DNA of 64,000 bases. Source: Chengkuizengella sp. SCS-71B (lineage in GTDB: Bacteria; Bacillota; Bacilli; Paenibacillales; KCTC-33759). The DNA is taken from contig NZ_JAZHSH010000001.1 of NCBI RefSeq assembly GCF_040100845.1, positions 2,650,501 to 2,714,500 of the forward strand, written 5' to 3'. How positions within the stretch are numbered: the first letter of the stretch is position 1; each line of letters begins with the position of its first letter. Below are positions 34,982 through 43,763 of the stretch, in pieces. Below the pieces are notes generated by a model, which worked only from the letters and a program-made list of their open reading frames with translations, was not told where the DNA came from and made no database searches. The position numbers were made by a program, and so were the translations under genes.

Positions 34982-35755
34982 TCAATGTATTTCAGTACTC
35001 CTCGTAATATATTCAACTATTTTTTGTTCAAGAGATACTTTATGTTTTGGAACGCCTTGGTTTCCAAATAAAATATTAAACTCTAGTATATATGGTTTTC
35101 CATTGTTGAAAATCACATCGAAACCAGCATGATTTATCCCTAGTTTCTGAGAAACGTCTAATACTAGCCGAAGTGTTTCATCTGGAATATTGTCATAAGA
35201 TACCTTTCCACCTTTTGCTACATTATGATGAAAGCCGCCAGTTTCCTCTATTCTCCAATATGCAGTTACAACTTCATCCCCAATCACGCAGATTCTCAAA
35301 TCTCGATCATTTGATAAGAACTCTTGAATGTATAATACTTCTACTTTGTCAGCATAGTCCTGAAACTCTTTTTCATTCTGTATCAAAAACACACCTTGTC
35401 CCATTGAGTTTTTGATTTCTTTAGCAACAAATGGAAGCGGGAAGATTTCCATGATATAACGTCTATTTTCATCTGTATTACTTAATATTTCTGTGTATGG
35501 AATCTGTTCAGGACAAACAGCCTTCAGTACACGAGTCATTTCAATTTTGTTATGACCTAAATGGTAAGACTCAATGCTAGGAAAAATCTTTTTTTTCAAT
35601 CCGTAAACGAGAGAATTTACCTGCCAATATTCAGGAAATAACAGCATATCCGCTTCTTTGATCTTTTCGATATCTTTGTACATATTTAGTGGTTTTATAT
35701 ATGATATGTTCGGAATACCTATCGTTCTAAGTGGGTTAAATGTAATTAGTTTCAT
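34982..35755 (-). CDS. ATP-grasp ligase-like protein (RimK type)
   Basis: 257 residues. ATP-grasp elements are visible: PLPFVAKEIKNSMGQGVFLI (ATP-binding loop), YIQEFLSNDRDLRICVIGD, arginine-rich WRIEETGGFHHNVAKGG and the metal-binding GFDVIFNNGKPYILEFNILF. Such enzymes join a carboxylate to an amine or thiol using ATP (RimK, lysine-biosynthesis LysX, or peptide-tailoring ligases). The acceptor is not evident. No partner genes are adjacent, and the TPR gene follows after 69 bases. Confidence 0.82.
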   Translation of the reverse strand: MKLITFNPLRTIGIPNISYIKPLNMYKDIEKIKEADMLLFPEYWQVNSLVYGLKKKIFPSIESYHLGHNKIEMTRVLKAVCPEQIPYTEILSNTDENRRYIMEIFPLPFVAKEIKNSMGQGVFLIQNEKEFQDYADKVEVLYIQEFLSNDRDLRICVIGDEVVTAYWRIEETGGFHHNVAKGGKVSYDNIPDETLRLVLDVSQKLGINHAGFDVIFNNGKPYILEFNILFGNQGVPKHKVSLEQKIVEYITRSTEIH

Positions 35756-35838
35756 ATTTTTGTATCCTCTCTCTTAACTTCCTTCAAATTTTAACAGAAA
35801 GAAATCATGTCAGCAATGGAGATCCTTTTTTAGGTCTG

Positions 35839-35874
35839 AAAAAAAAGTAGCCAATAATTACAAGACTACTTTTC
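35839..35874 (-). terminator. Terminator of the Ena-like/coiled-coil gene
   Basis: AAAAGTAG/CTACTTTT stem-loop with eight T on the minus strand, about 40 bases past the stop at 35913. Confidence 0.75.
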
Positions 35875-35912
35875 TCCAGTCTCCCTTGTTTAAACTCCTC
35901 ATGCTAGAACTA

Positions 35913-36839
35913 TCAATTTGCTTTCTTAATTGAAGATATTCTAAATAATTTCTGCCACCATTTTATCTTATTATTTCTTGGTGTTTTTTCCATTGAAGTT
36001 TCTTCAAAAGCTTCCGTCTTCAATTTTTCTTTAGATTCTATACTCTCTATAGCTTTTACTTCTACTTTCTTTGGATGTTCCTCCGTGATTTTTCCTATTT
36101 TCTTTTGATTTTCATTCATTTCCTTCAAAGCTGTTAAAAAGAGTTCATCTCTTCTATTTATTGTATTATCTAAATTTTTCAACTGACGATCAAGTTTATC
36201 AACTATTTTACTCATCTCTTTAGAAAACCTTTCATTCTGAACTTGAATATTACGTTGTCTTTCTAGTTGCTTATTCTCAATTGTACTCGGCTCTAACATC
36301 TCGATATGATCTCTATTTTTTGTGTTTATAGACCTAATCTCTGTATCGTAAAATGAGTGTCTCCTTATATGATGTTTTACTTTTTTTCGATCAAGTTTAG
36401 TACAAACTGTAAAAGCAAAATCAAGTTGAACAGTACCTGTACAGTTATCTTTCTCAGGACCCATACATACTATATCCACTCGTATGATATCCGCTAATGT
36501 AGTTGTAAAAGATGATCTTGGTTCAATTTCTGTAACCAGAGGTGTCATGGAGTATAAGATTTCAATTGCTACTTGCATCGTACATGTCTCACTTGTATTC
36601 ACAATGGTAATGGCACCTGAAGGCAAGGAAATTCCACTTGTTTTATCACCTACAAAAATAGGGGTAGGCATAATATCATCACAGGCTTTATTGATAGGAA
36701 TACAACGACTGATCTGTAAGGTTTTTTTATTTGATTTTTTCTTACACTTTTTATTAGACTTTCTTTTTTTACGAGTAGATTTTGTAGTGCAGTGAACATT
36801 GACGTTTACACTACAATGATTCTTCTTTATTCTACTCAA
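35913..36839 (-). CDS. Ena-core-like domain fused to a basic N-terminus and a coiled-coil tail
   Basis: 308 residues from TTG 36839, set by GGAGG 8 nt upstream. Residues 1-40 are very basic (lysine/arginine with cysteines). Residues about 45-150 resemble the endospore-appendage core (DUF3992/Ena): LPSGAITIVNTSETCTMQV, PRSSFTTTLADIIRVDIVC, CTGTVQLDFAFTVC. The same pattern is in the gene at 40378. Residues 190-250 are a coiled coil (QLERQRNIQVQNERFSKEMS onward), and the C-terminus is charged with WWQKLFRI. The usual Ena subunit is about 110-130 residues, so this is an enlarged, composite form. It is divergent from the DUF11 genes. A spore-surface anchoring role is inferred. Confidence 0.6.
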   Translation of the reverse strand: MSRIKKNHCSVNVNVHCTTKSTRKKRKSNKKCKKKSNKKTLQISRCIPINKACDDIMPTPIFVGDKTSGISLPSGAITIVNTSETCTMQVAIEILYSMTPLVTEIEPRSSFTTTLADIIRVDIVCMGPEKDNCTGTVQLDFAFTVCTKLDRKKVKHHIRRHSFYDTEIRSINTKNRDHIEMLEPSTIENKQLERQRNIQVQNERFSKEMSKIVDKLDRQLKNLDNTINRRDELFLTALKEMNENQKKIGKITEEHPKKVEVKAIESIESKEKLKTEAFEETSMEKTPRNNKIKWWQKLFRISSIKKAN

Positions 36840-37076
36840 AGCAATCACCTCCTACATGACTGAATTGGTTATCATGTACCATACTATTAAGCTAATCACT
36901 TATTTGATTTATGACAATCGCACATTTATTAAAAAATTGGCGAATGACACATGGGAATTGTCATGTATTTTTGTAGCAATAGAGATTTATAGGAATATAT
37001 TATATTAAATAAACAAGCACTCACAATACTAGAAACTAAAATGTAAGAATACTCGATGAGTTAGGAGTGATACAAC

Positions 37077-38564
37077 ATGTTCATAAACCGATTTACAATA
37101 AATACTTGTGGTGCGATGACTTTTACTGGCAACACTTTAGGTTTGAGTCAACAAACAAACCAAAATGCTGCTGGTACAGCAGGAAGTATTGGGGCTTTTA
37201 TTACATTGGATACTAGTCAACCTATGGTAGATGCTTTTCCTCTAGACCCATTCCCAGGTGGTGGAATAGCTACAACTACACTTTCTATTAATATAAATAG
37301 TTCCGCAGCAAATTTGGTCATTCCAGCTGGGAGTACGATACTTTATGCAGAGTTAATCTGGGGTGGTAATTATTTATCAAGAGATCAAGATATTACTGGA
37401 TTAATAAATAACGATGTCATCTTCATGGTGCCTGGTGGCGGTGCTTTTCAAATTTCACCTGATCCGCTAACAGCTAATGCACCTACTTTTATGACTGGTG
37501 GTAATACATTAGGATTTTATATGCGATCAGCAAATGTGACCAATATTGTACAGAACTTTGGAGCCGGTCAATATGCAGTTAGCCAAGTCTCAGGATTGGT
37601 AGATCCATTAATAGCTTCTACAAATAATACAAATCATGCTGGTTGGACACTTGCTGTTATTTATGAAAATTTCACTTCTTTTCCTTTTCGTAATATGACT
37701 CTTTTTGTAGGAGCACAGGGAATAGTAAACGCCACCACAAATCCAATCATTGATGTATCAGTAGCTGGATTTAATACCCCTGCTGTAGGAGCAGTATCAG
37801 GGAGAGCATTGATTAGCGCTGGGGAAGGAGACGCTAACATCACTGGAGATCAATGCCTGTTTGGTCCAAATGTAGCATCACTAGTTAATTTATCTGGGCC
37901 AAACAATCCTGCAATGAATTTTTTTGGATCACAAATCGAAGATGATACAGGAGCCGTAGATACGTCTGGTACTTATGGATCTAGAAATCAAATGCCTGGA
38001 ACGCCAGGAATGAACATAAGTGCTGGACGTCAAGGATGGGATATAGCAAATGTGGATGCTTCAAGTGCATTAATTAACAACCAAAATGCTGGAGTTTTTA
38101 GATTTACCTCTACACAAGACGCCTATATGCCAAATGCTCTAGGTTTACAAATTGATCAGCCAGATAGCGTATTAAATATAGAAAAAAATGTAGACAAATT
38201 TCTTGCAAACAAAGGAGATATTTTAACCTACACGATTGAAATAACTAATCCAGGACCATCAATTGCCACAAATATAGTATTAACGGATATCGAACCTGTA
38301 GGTACTGATTTTATTGAAAACAGTGTAACTATTAATGGGGTTTTACAGCCAGGAGCTGATCCAAATGCTGGAATTGAGTTAGGGGATCTTGAAGTCGGGG
38401 AAACAATCACAGTTCAATTCAGAGTTAGAGTTACAGCAGGTAAATGTTTTGTCACAAACGTAGCCATTGTAAGATTTAGCTGTAATCAAACAGCAGAAAG
38501 TAATCAGGCTCTGACGACGATTTGTCATCATTGTCCTGGTTGTAAGAATTGTTTAGATTACTAA
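37077..38564 (+). CDS. DUF11-repeat surface protein, paralogue 1
   Basis: 495 residues. The N-terminal 360 residues form a beta-rich domain (FINRFTINTCGAMTFTGNTL start, ILYAELIWGGNYLSRDQDI, FGSQIEDDTGAVDTSGTYGS). Then one DUF11 Ig-like domain (GDILTYTIEITNPGPSIATN ... FRVRVTAGKCFVTN), and a cysteine-rich end (CHHCPGCKNC). No signal peptide, so it is not classically secreted. Together with the Ena-like neighbours this suggests mother-cell deposition on the spore, with cysteines cross-linking. It is 112 bases upstream of its paralogue. TAGGAGTG before the ATG. Confidence 0.78.
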   Translation: MFINRFTINTCGAMTFTGNTLGLSQQTNQNAAGTAGSIGAFITLDTSQPMVDAFPLDPFPGGGIATTTLSININSSAANLVIPAGSTILYAELIWGGNYLSRDQDITGLINNDVIFMVPGGGAFQISPDPLTANAPTFMTGGNTLGFYMRSANVTNIVQNFGAGQYAVSQVSGLVDPLIASTNNTNHAGWTLAVIYENFTSFPFRNMTLFVGAQGIVNATTNPIIDVSVAGFNTPAVGAVSGRALISAGEGDANITGDQCLFGPNVASLVNLSGPNNPAMNFFGSQIEDDTGAVDTSGTYGSRNQMPGTPGMNISAGRQGWDIANVDASSALINNQNAGVFRFTSTQDAYMPNALGLQIDQPDSVLNIEKNVDKFLANKGDILTYTIEITNPGPSIATNIVLTDIEPVGTDFIENSVTINGVLQPGADPNAGIELGDLEVGETITVQFRVRVTAGKCFVTNVAIVRFSCNQTAESNQALTTICHHCPGCKNCLDY

Positions 38565-38676
38565 CATCCTATTTCAATTTATAGGACAGCCGCATAAGCA
38601 TTCATTGAATAATCATTTTATAAATAGAAAATCACATTTTTTTCTTGAAAATATGAACTCTAGAAAGGAGTACAAC

Positions 38677-40179
38677 ATGTTCATAAATCGATTTACTATA
38701 AATACTTGTGGCGCTATGACTTTTACAGGTAATACGCTAGGACTAGGTCAACAGTTCAATCAAAATAACGCAGGAACTGATGATAGCATCGGAGCATTCA
38801 TTACACTAGACACAAGCCAACCAGGACAGAGCAATTTTCCACTGGACCCTGATCCTGTCGGTGGAATTGCAACTACTACTTTAAACATTAATTTGAATAG
38901 CTCTGCAGCAATTTTAGTGATTCCCGCAGGAAGTACGGTTCTTTATGCGGAGTTAATCTGGGGAGGGAATTATTTAAGCCGTAATGAGGATCTGACCACT
39001 TTGATCAATAACAATGTGATCTTAACGGCACCTAATGGCAGTATGTCCTCAATTACACCTGATCCTGTAACTGCGAATGAACCCACCTTCCCTGGAAATC
39101 CCCCACCAAAAACTTTAGGATTTTATATGCGTTCATCAAATGTAACCAATATTATTCAAATGCATGGAGCAGGTGAATATTCCGTTGGTCAAGTAACGGG
39201 ATTGACAGATCGACTGAATAATTCGACTGATTCTACAAACCATGCAGGATGGACATTAGCTGTTATTTATCAGAATTTATCTCTTCCCTTTCGAAATATG
39301 ACCCTATTTGTAGGTGCACAAGGAGTTGTCAATATTATGACAAACCCTATTATCGATGTAAATGTTGCTGGTTTTTCTACTCCATCAGCTGGAGCAATAT
39401 CAGCTAGGGTGCTGATTAGTGCTGGAGAAGGAGACGCAACGAAATCAGGAGATGAATTCCTATTTGGTCCCGATACAGCCTCACTCTCAAATTTATCTGG
39501 GTCTGCACCAAATAATCCTGCTATGAATTTTTTTGGTTCACAAATAGAGGATGACAATGGAGCAGTAGATATGTCAGGTACTTATGGATCTAGAAATCAA
39601 ACACCAGGAACACCAGGGGTCAATATGTTTGCAGGACGTCAAGGTTGGGATATCGCAAATGTGGATGCATCAAATGCATTGATAAACAATCAGAATTCAG
39701 GTGTTTTTAGATTTACTACTACAGAAGATGAGTATTTACCAAATGCAATAGGACTACAAATTGATTTGGATGATAGCATTCTTAACCTTGAAAAAAAAGT
39801 AGATCAATTTTTAGCTCACAAAGGAGATGTAATAACCTATACAAGTGAAATCACCAATCCTGGCCCCTCCATAGCAACGAATGTAATTTTTACTGATATC
39901 GAACCAATTGGCACTGATTTTATTGAAAATAGTGTAAGCATTAACGGAACCCTACAACCTGGAGAAGACCCTAATGCAGGAATTCTTATTGGACAAATCG
40001 GAATAGGAGATACTGTGATCGTTCAGTTCAGAGTAAGAGTAACAACAGGTAAATGTTTTGTAACAAATGATGCTAGTGTAAGTTTTAATTGTGACCAGAC
40101 TGTGATAAGCAATCAAGTACTCACCACCATATGTAATGATTGCCTTGGTTGTCCCAGTTGTTCAAAAAAGCCTCATTAA
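38677..40179 (+). CDS. DUF11-repeat surface protein, paralogue 2
   Basis: 500 residues from ATG 38677 (GAAAGGAG 8 nt upstream), giving the same start FINRFTINTCGAMTFTGNTL as paralogue 1. The two align over their whole length at roughly two-thirds identity, including GRQGWDIANVDAS and the DUF11 domain. The cysteine tail is varied (CNDCLGCPSC). The duplication is old enough for many substitutions. It probably shares its transcript with paralogue 1. Same location inference. Confidence 0.78.
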   Translation: MFINRFTINTCGAMTFTGNTLGLGQQFNQNNAGTDDSIGAFITLDTSQPGQSNFPLDPDPVGGIATTTLNINLNSSAAILVIPAGSTVLYAELIWGGNYLSRNEDLTTLINNNVILTAPNGSMSSITPDPVTANEPTFPGNPPPKTLGFYMRSSNVTNIIQMHGAGEYSVGQVTGLTDRLNNSTDSTNHAGWTLAVIYQNLSLPFRNMTLFVGAQGVVNIMTNPIIDVNVAGFSTPSAGAISARVLISAGEGDATKSGDEFLFGPDTASLSNLSGSAPNNPAMNFFGSQIEDDNGAVDMSGTYGSRNQTPGTPGVNMFAGRQGWDIANVDASNALINNQNSGVFRFTTTEDEYLPNAIGLQIDLDDSILNLEKKVDQFLAHKGDVITYTSEITNPGPSIATNVIFTDIEPIGTDFIENSVSINGTLQPGEDPNAGILIGQIGIGDTVIVQFRVRVTTGKCFVTNDASVSFNCDQTVISNQVLTTICNDCLGCPSCSKKPH

Positions 40180-40309
40180 ACTTATTAAAATATGAAGTGG
40201 GATTTAACTATAATCAATCAATAATCCCTATTATATCTGTAATGTGATTTATATAAGAAATTGTGCTTTTTATCTAGTAGATTCGCACATGCAGCCAGTA
40301 CCTATTCGA

Positions 40310-40318
40310 CATATATTA
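40310..40318 (+). promoter_or_regulatory. Candidate SigK -10 box of the Ena-like gene
   Basis: CATATATTA matches CATAnnnTA, 60 bases before the start codon at 40378. The -35 region is not convincing. Confidence 0.35.
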
Positions 40319-40377
40319 TTTTATGGGGTTATACAATATACCTCAAATATATTAAAAATATAAGGAGATGTTTTATA

Positions 40378-40776
40378 ATGAGTTGCAATAGTTATAAAAG
40401 TGACGTTTGTTGTCCAATCTCGTGTGCTGGTATTGATTTATTCCCTTCACAATTAATTTTAATTAAAAGATGTACACCTATTAGAACTCAGTGTGATAAT
40501 TCAACAGAAGCTACTTTATTTACAACAACAATTACAACAACTTCACAACTTCCTAGCGGAATGATTACAGTCGTAAATACTAGTTCTGAGTGTACAATGA
40601 CAGTCACAGTAACAGATGAAGGAGTAGCTACTCCTTATGAGGTTATGCCCTTATCTTCAATAACAGTGGAAGTAAGCAGCTTATCTCTGGTTACTGTAAC
40701 ATGTGATGGAACTGATCCGGATGCGTTCTGTAATGGTACTTTTGATGCTGATTTACAATATACTATCAATAAATAA
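40378..40776 (+). CDS. Ena-core-like (DUF3992-type) appendage subunit
   Basis: 132 residues from ATG 40378, which follows AAGGAG. Cysteine-rich start (MSCNSYKSDVCCPISC), then a beta-sandwich matching Ena subunits in layout: LPSGMITVVNTSSECTMTVT, VMPLSSITVEVSSLSLVTVT, CDGTDPDAFCNGTFDADLQY. In Bacillus cereus, Ena subunits polymerise into disulphide-locked fibres through N-terminal cysteines, and the double cysteine at 11-12 fits that mechanism. The preceding in-frame region is not coding. Sequence similarity is remote, so the call rests on pattern and context. Confidence 0.65.
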   Translation: MSCNSYKSDVCCPISCAGIDLFPSQLILIKRCTPIRTQCDNSTEATLFTTTITTTSQLPSGMITVVNTSSECTMTVTVTDEGVATPYEVMPLSSITVEVSSLSLVTVTCDGTDPDAFCNGTFDADLQYTINK

Positions 40777-40826
40777 TCTTAAGCATTGATTGGCTTAATT
40801 TACGTACGGATTACAACTAGTTTGAA

Positions 40827-40876
40827 ATTATATCAATCCTGATAGTATTATCGGGATTGATATAATTTATAAATAA
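40827..40876 (+). terminator. Strong terminator after the Ena-like gene
   Basis: 18-bp stem (40827-40844 with 40849-40866, one G-T pair) and a 4-nt loop, then a T-rich tail. The remainder of the 325-base gap to the sirtuin gene is AT-rich, with no gene visible. Confidence 0.8.
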
Positions 40877-41101
40877 TTTTATTTTACATTACCTTCATCC
40901 CTTTCTACTGATAAATATGTCTTCTGATTATATTTCCATTTTCAATTTGAAGCTTTTTCCTCCTTTTCACCATTAGCATTTTTTGCACTATAGAATTTTT
41001 TTAATATTGGTAAAAAAAAGATCATTTCTTCATATAATTAATGTTAATATGAGGTAATCTAATGAATTGATTACTTCTACTTAATGAGGGAGGATGTAAC
41101 C

Positions 41102-41830
41102 ATGAACAAAGGGGTAGATACAATAGAACGCGTTCGATCCATCATTAAACGAAGTTCTAATATCGTTTTTTTGGGAGGGGCTGGTGTGTCGACGGAAAGC
41201 AACATCCCTGACTTTAGATCCAATAAAGGTTTATTTCAGCAAGATCGTTCAGTAGAAGAGATTTTAAGTTTTAGTTTTTTCAAAAAGTACCCAGAAGAAT
41301 TTTATTCATTTTATAGAGAGCATTTGATACATGAAAATGCGCTGCCCAATCAAGCCCACCAATCACTAGCGCGTTTAGAACAGCAAGGAAAAATAAAAGC
41401 AGTAATCACCCAGAACATTGATGGGCTTCATCAATCTTCTGGGAGCCATATCGTTCTTGAATTACACGGTTCTATTCATCGAAACTTCTGTATGGATTGT
41501 CAAATGTTCTATGCACTAGACAAAATAATAAATAATGAAGGAACTATTCCTAGATGTGAACAATGTGAAGGAATTATTAAACCCGACGTTGTTTTATATG
41601 AGGAAAGATTAGACGAAGATATTCTTGATAGCGCTGTAGACTTTATTTCAAAAGCCGAGGTATTCATCGTTGGAGGGACTTCCCTAAGTGTATACCCGGC
41701 TGCGGGATTGATTGAATATTATAGAGGGGAGCACTTTATTCTAATTAATAAAGCACCAACTCCCTATGATTCTAGGGCAAATTATGTCATTTATGATCAT
41801 GTCGGAAAGGTTATGAGTCAATTCGTTTAA
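41102..41830 (+). CDS. cobB: NAD-dependent protein deacylase (sirtuin, Sir2/CobB)
   Basis: 242 residues from ATG 41102 (GGGAGG upstream). Sirtuin motifs: GAGVSTESNIPDFRS (NAD binding), TQNIDGLHQSSG, catalytic histidine in ELHGSI, four zinc cysteines (CMDCQMFY and CEQCEG) and GTSLSVYPAAGL. Removes acetyl or other acyl groups from lysines, releasing O-acyl-ADP-ribose. Monocistronic between a terminator and a convergent gene. In B. subtilis the equivalent is srtN. Confidence 0.93.
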   Translation: MNKGVDTIERVRSIIKRSSNIVFLGGAGVSTESNIPDFRSNKGLFQQDRSVEEILSFSFFKKYPEEFYSFYREHLIHENALPNQAHQSLARLEQQGKIKAVITQNIDGLHQSSGSHIVLELHGSIHRNFCMDCQMFYALDKIINNEGTIPRCEQCEGIIKPDVVLYEERLDEDILDSAVDFISKAEVFIVGGTSLSVYPAAGLIEYYRGEHFILINKAPTPYDSRANYVIYDHVGKVMSQFV

Positions 41831-41858
41831 TTTAATAATTTACTGCCCCTATTCATTA

Positions 41859-42158
41859 CTAGCGAAGGATTAGGATTCCAACAATTGTAACGATCATCGC
41901 TCCAAAAGCTACTACAACGCCTGCCCAAGCTGGAACAACGGACTTACTGTTTCTTTTATCCTGACGTAAATCATCAATTTGCGAGTTCAAATCATCAATT
42001 TCTTTATCTCTTGCTTTGAACATTTCATTAAGCTCTGGTCTCGGAACAAAACTCTTATTCCAAGTATCAAGTTTTGTATCCATTTTAACAACTACGTCAC
42101 GTATTGATTTGAGCTCAGCTTCCAATTTTGCCATGCGTTCAATATCTTCTTTCTCCAT
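41859..42158 (-). CDS. Coiled coil plus C-terminal membrane helix (XhlA-like)
   Basis: 99 residues from the ATG at 42158, 6 nt after GGGGGAG. The N-terminal 65 residues are coiled coil (MAKLEAELKSIRDVVVKMDT, ARDKEIDDLNSQIDDLRQDK), followed by one transmembrane segment (AWAGVVVAFGAMIVTIVGIL). The architecture resembles haemolysin XhlA and phage holin-associated proteins, but it stands alone without other phage genes. Function unknown. Confidence 0.65.
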   Translation of the reverse strand: MEKEDIERMAKLEAELKSIRDVVVKMDTKLDTWNKSFVPRPELNEMFKARDKEIDDLNSQIDDLRQDKRNSKSVVPAWAGVVVAFGAMIVTIVGILILR

Positions 42159-42322
42159 GTTCATCTCCCCCGTTTCTATTAAAATTTCATTTTTTTTATA
42201 TTGATATGCTTTATAATATGACACTAATGAATGAATGGATTGGATGGATGTCCAATAGAATTAAAAATCCGCAAATATCATTTTTTATTACCACATTTTT
42301 TTTCATAAAGTTATACACAAAG

Positions 42323-42389
42323 AAAAAAGCTTCCCCTAGTTAAAGTGAACCCTTTGTAAGGAACCTTTTAGTATTGGAGAAGCCTTTTT
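42323..42389. terminator. Long-loop terminator-like hairpin
   Basis: AAAGCTTCCCC pairs with GGAGAAGCCTTT at the ends of a 67-base segment, with A and T runs outside both arms. Positioned to terminate the minus-strand aceB-aceA transcript. Confidence 0.6.
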
Positions 42390-42435
42390 AACCTTCAAGT
42401 TTTTATGTTTTTAATCCAATGAATGTACTAAATGT

Positions 42436-43713
42436 TTACGCACTATGAAATTGCGCTTCTTCAGTTGAGCCTTTTAAGGCTGTAGTTGATGATGTACCAC
42501 CAGTAATCACTTGTGAAACTTCATCAAAGTAACCTGTCCCTACTTCTCTTTGATGTTTAGTTGCTGTATAACCATATTGTTCGTTCGCAAATTCTGCTTG
42601 CTGCAGTTTGGAATAAGCAGCCATACCGCTTTCTTTGTATCCTTTTGCAAGTTCAAACATACTGTGATTCAATGCATGGAAACCTGCTAGCGTTACAAAT
42701 TGGAACTTATATCCCATCTTCCCTAATTCCTGCTGGAACTTTGCAATGGTTGCGTCATCAAGCTTTGCTTTCCAATTAAAAGATGGGGAACAGTTATATG
42801 CAAGTAATTTGTTTGGATACTTTTCATGAATAGCATCAGCAAATCGTTTTGCCTGTTCTAGGTCTGGAGTGGAAGTTTCACACCAAATTAGGTCTGCATA
42901 TGGTGCATAAGATAGACCTCTAGCTATTGCCTGATCCAAGCCTGCTTTTGTTTTAAAGAACCCTTCTGAAGTTCGCTCACCTGTAATAAATGGTTTGTCA
43001 GCATCATCAATATCACTTGTAATCATATCTGCTGCATCTGCATCTGTTCTGGCAATTAATACTGTCGGAACCCCCATTACATCTGCTGCTAATCTAGCTG
43101 AGATTAAATTACGCACAGCCGTTTGTGTAGGTAATAATACTTTACCGCCTAAATGACCACATTTTTTTTCTGAAGAAAGCTGATCTTCAAAATGCACACC
43201 AGAAGCACCGGATTCGATCATTCCTTTCATTAATTCAAATACATTTAATTGACCGCCAAAACCTGCTTCTGCATCTGCAACAATCGGTGCAAACCAATCT
43301 ATACTATCATCTTCTTCTAAATGACTTATTTGATCTGCACGCTGTAAAGCTTGATTAATTCTTTTTACAACGTGAGGTACACTGTTTGCCGGGTATAAAC
43401 TTTGATCAGGATACATTTGTCCAGCTAAATTAGCATCTGCTGCTACCTGCCACCCACTTAAATAAATCGCTTTTAAACCTGCTTTCACTTGTTGAACAGC
43501 TTGATTTCCTGTTAATGCGCCTAATGCATTAACATAACTTTCAGACTGCATTAATTTCCAAAGTTTTTTTGACCCTTCTTTTGCTAATGTGTGTTCAATA
43601 TCCATAGACCCACGTAATTTGATTACCTCTTCTGCTGTATACGGTCTAGTTATATCATTCCAACGCTCATCAATTTGCCAACTTAATTCTAAATTTTGTA
43701 TTCTTTTCATCAT
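42436..43713 (-). CDS. aceA: Isocitrate lyase
   Basis: 425 residues from the ATG at 43713 (GGAGGAAG upstream). Catalytic loop KKCGHLGGK with the active cysteine, metal-binding [15 protein letters not shown], and [11 protein letters not shown] are present. Splits isocitrate into glyoxylate and succinate, the first step of the glyoxylate shunt, allowing growth on acetate or fatty acids. Lies 50 bases downstream of malate synthase on the same strand, so the two enzymes are made together. Confidence 0.96.
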   Translation of the reverse strand: MMKRIQNLELSWQIDERWNDITRPYTAEEVIKLRGSMDIEHTLAKEGSKKLWKLMQSESYVNALGALTGNQAVQQVKAGLKAIYLSGWQVAADANLAGQMYPDQSLYPANSVPHVVKRINQALQRADQISHLEEDDSIDWFAPIVADAEAGFGGQLNVFELMKGMIESGASGVHFEDQLSSEKKCGHLGGKVLLPTQTAVRNLISARLAADVMGVPTVLIARTDADAADMITSDIDDADKPFITGERTSEGFFKTKAGLDQAIARGLSYAPYADLIWCETSTPDLEQAKRFADAIHEKYPNKLLAYNCSPSFNWKAKLDDATIAKFQQELGKMGYKFQFVTLAGFHALNHSMFELAKGYKESGMAAYSKLQQAEFANEQYGYTATKHQREVGTGYFDEVSQVITGGTSSTTALKGSTEEAQFHSA

Positions 43714-43763
43714 TTCTACTTCCTCCAATTTGTTTTTTATTGTATTTTATAAAATGATTTCTT

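Noticed and set aside
41859-42158. Phage haemolysin/holin module
   Set aside because: The XhlA-like gene is single, with no holin or endolysin partner; kept only as a small membrane coiled-coil protein.
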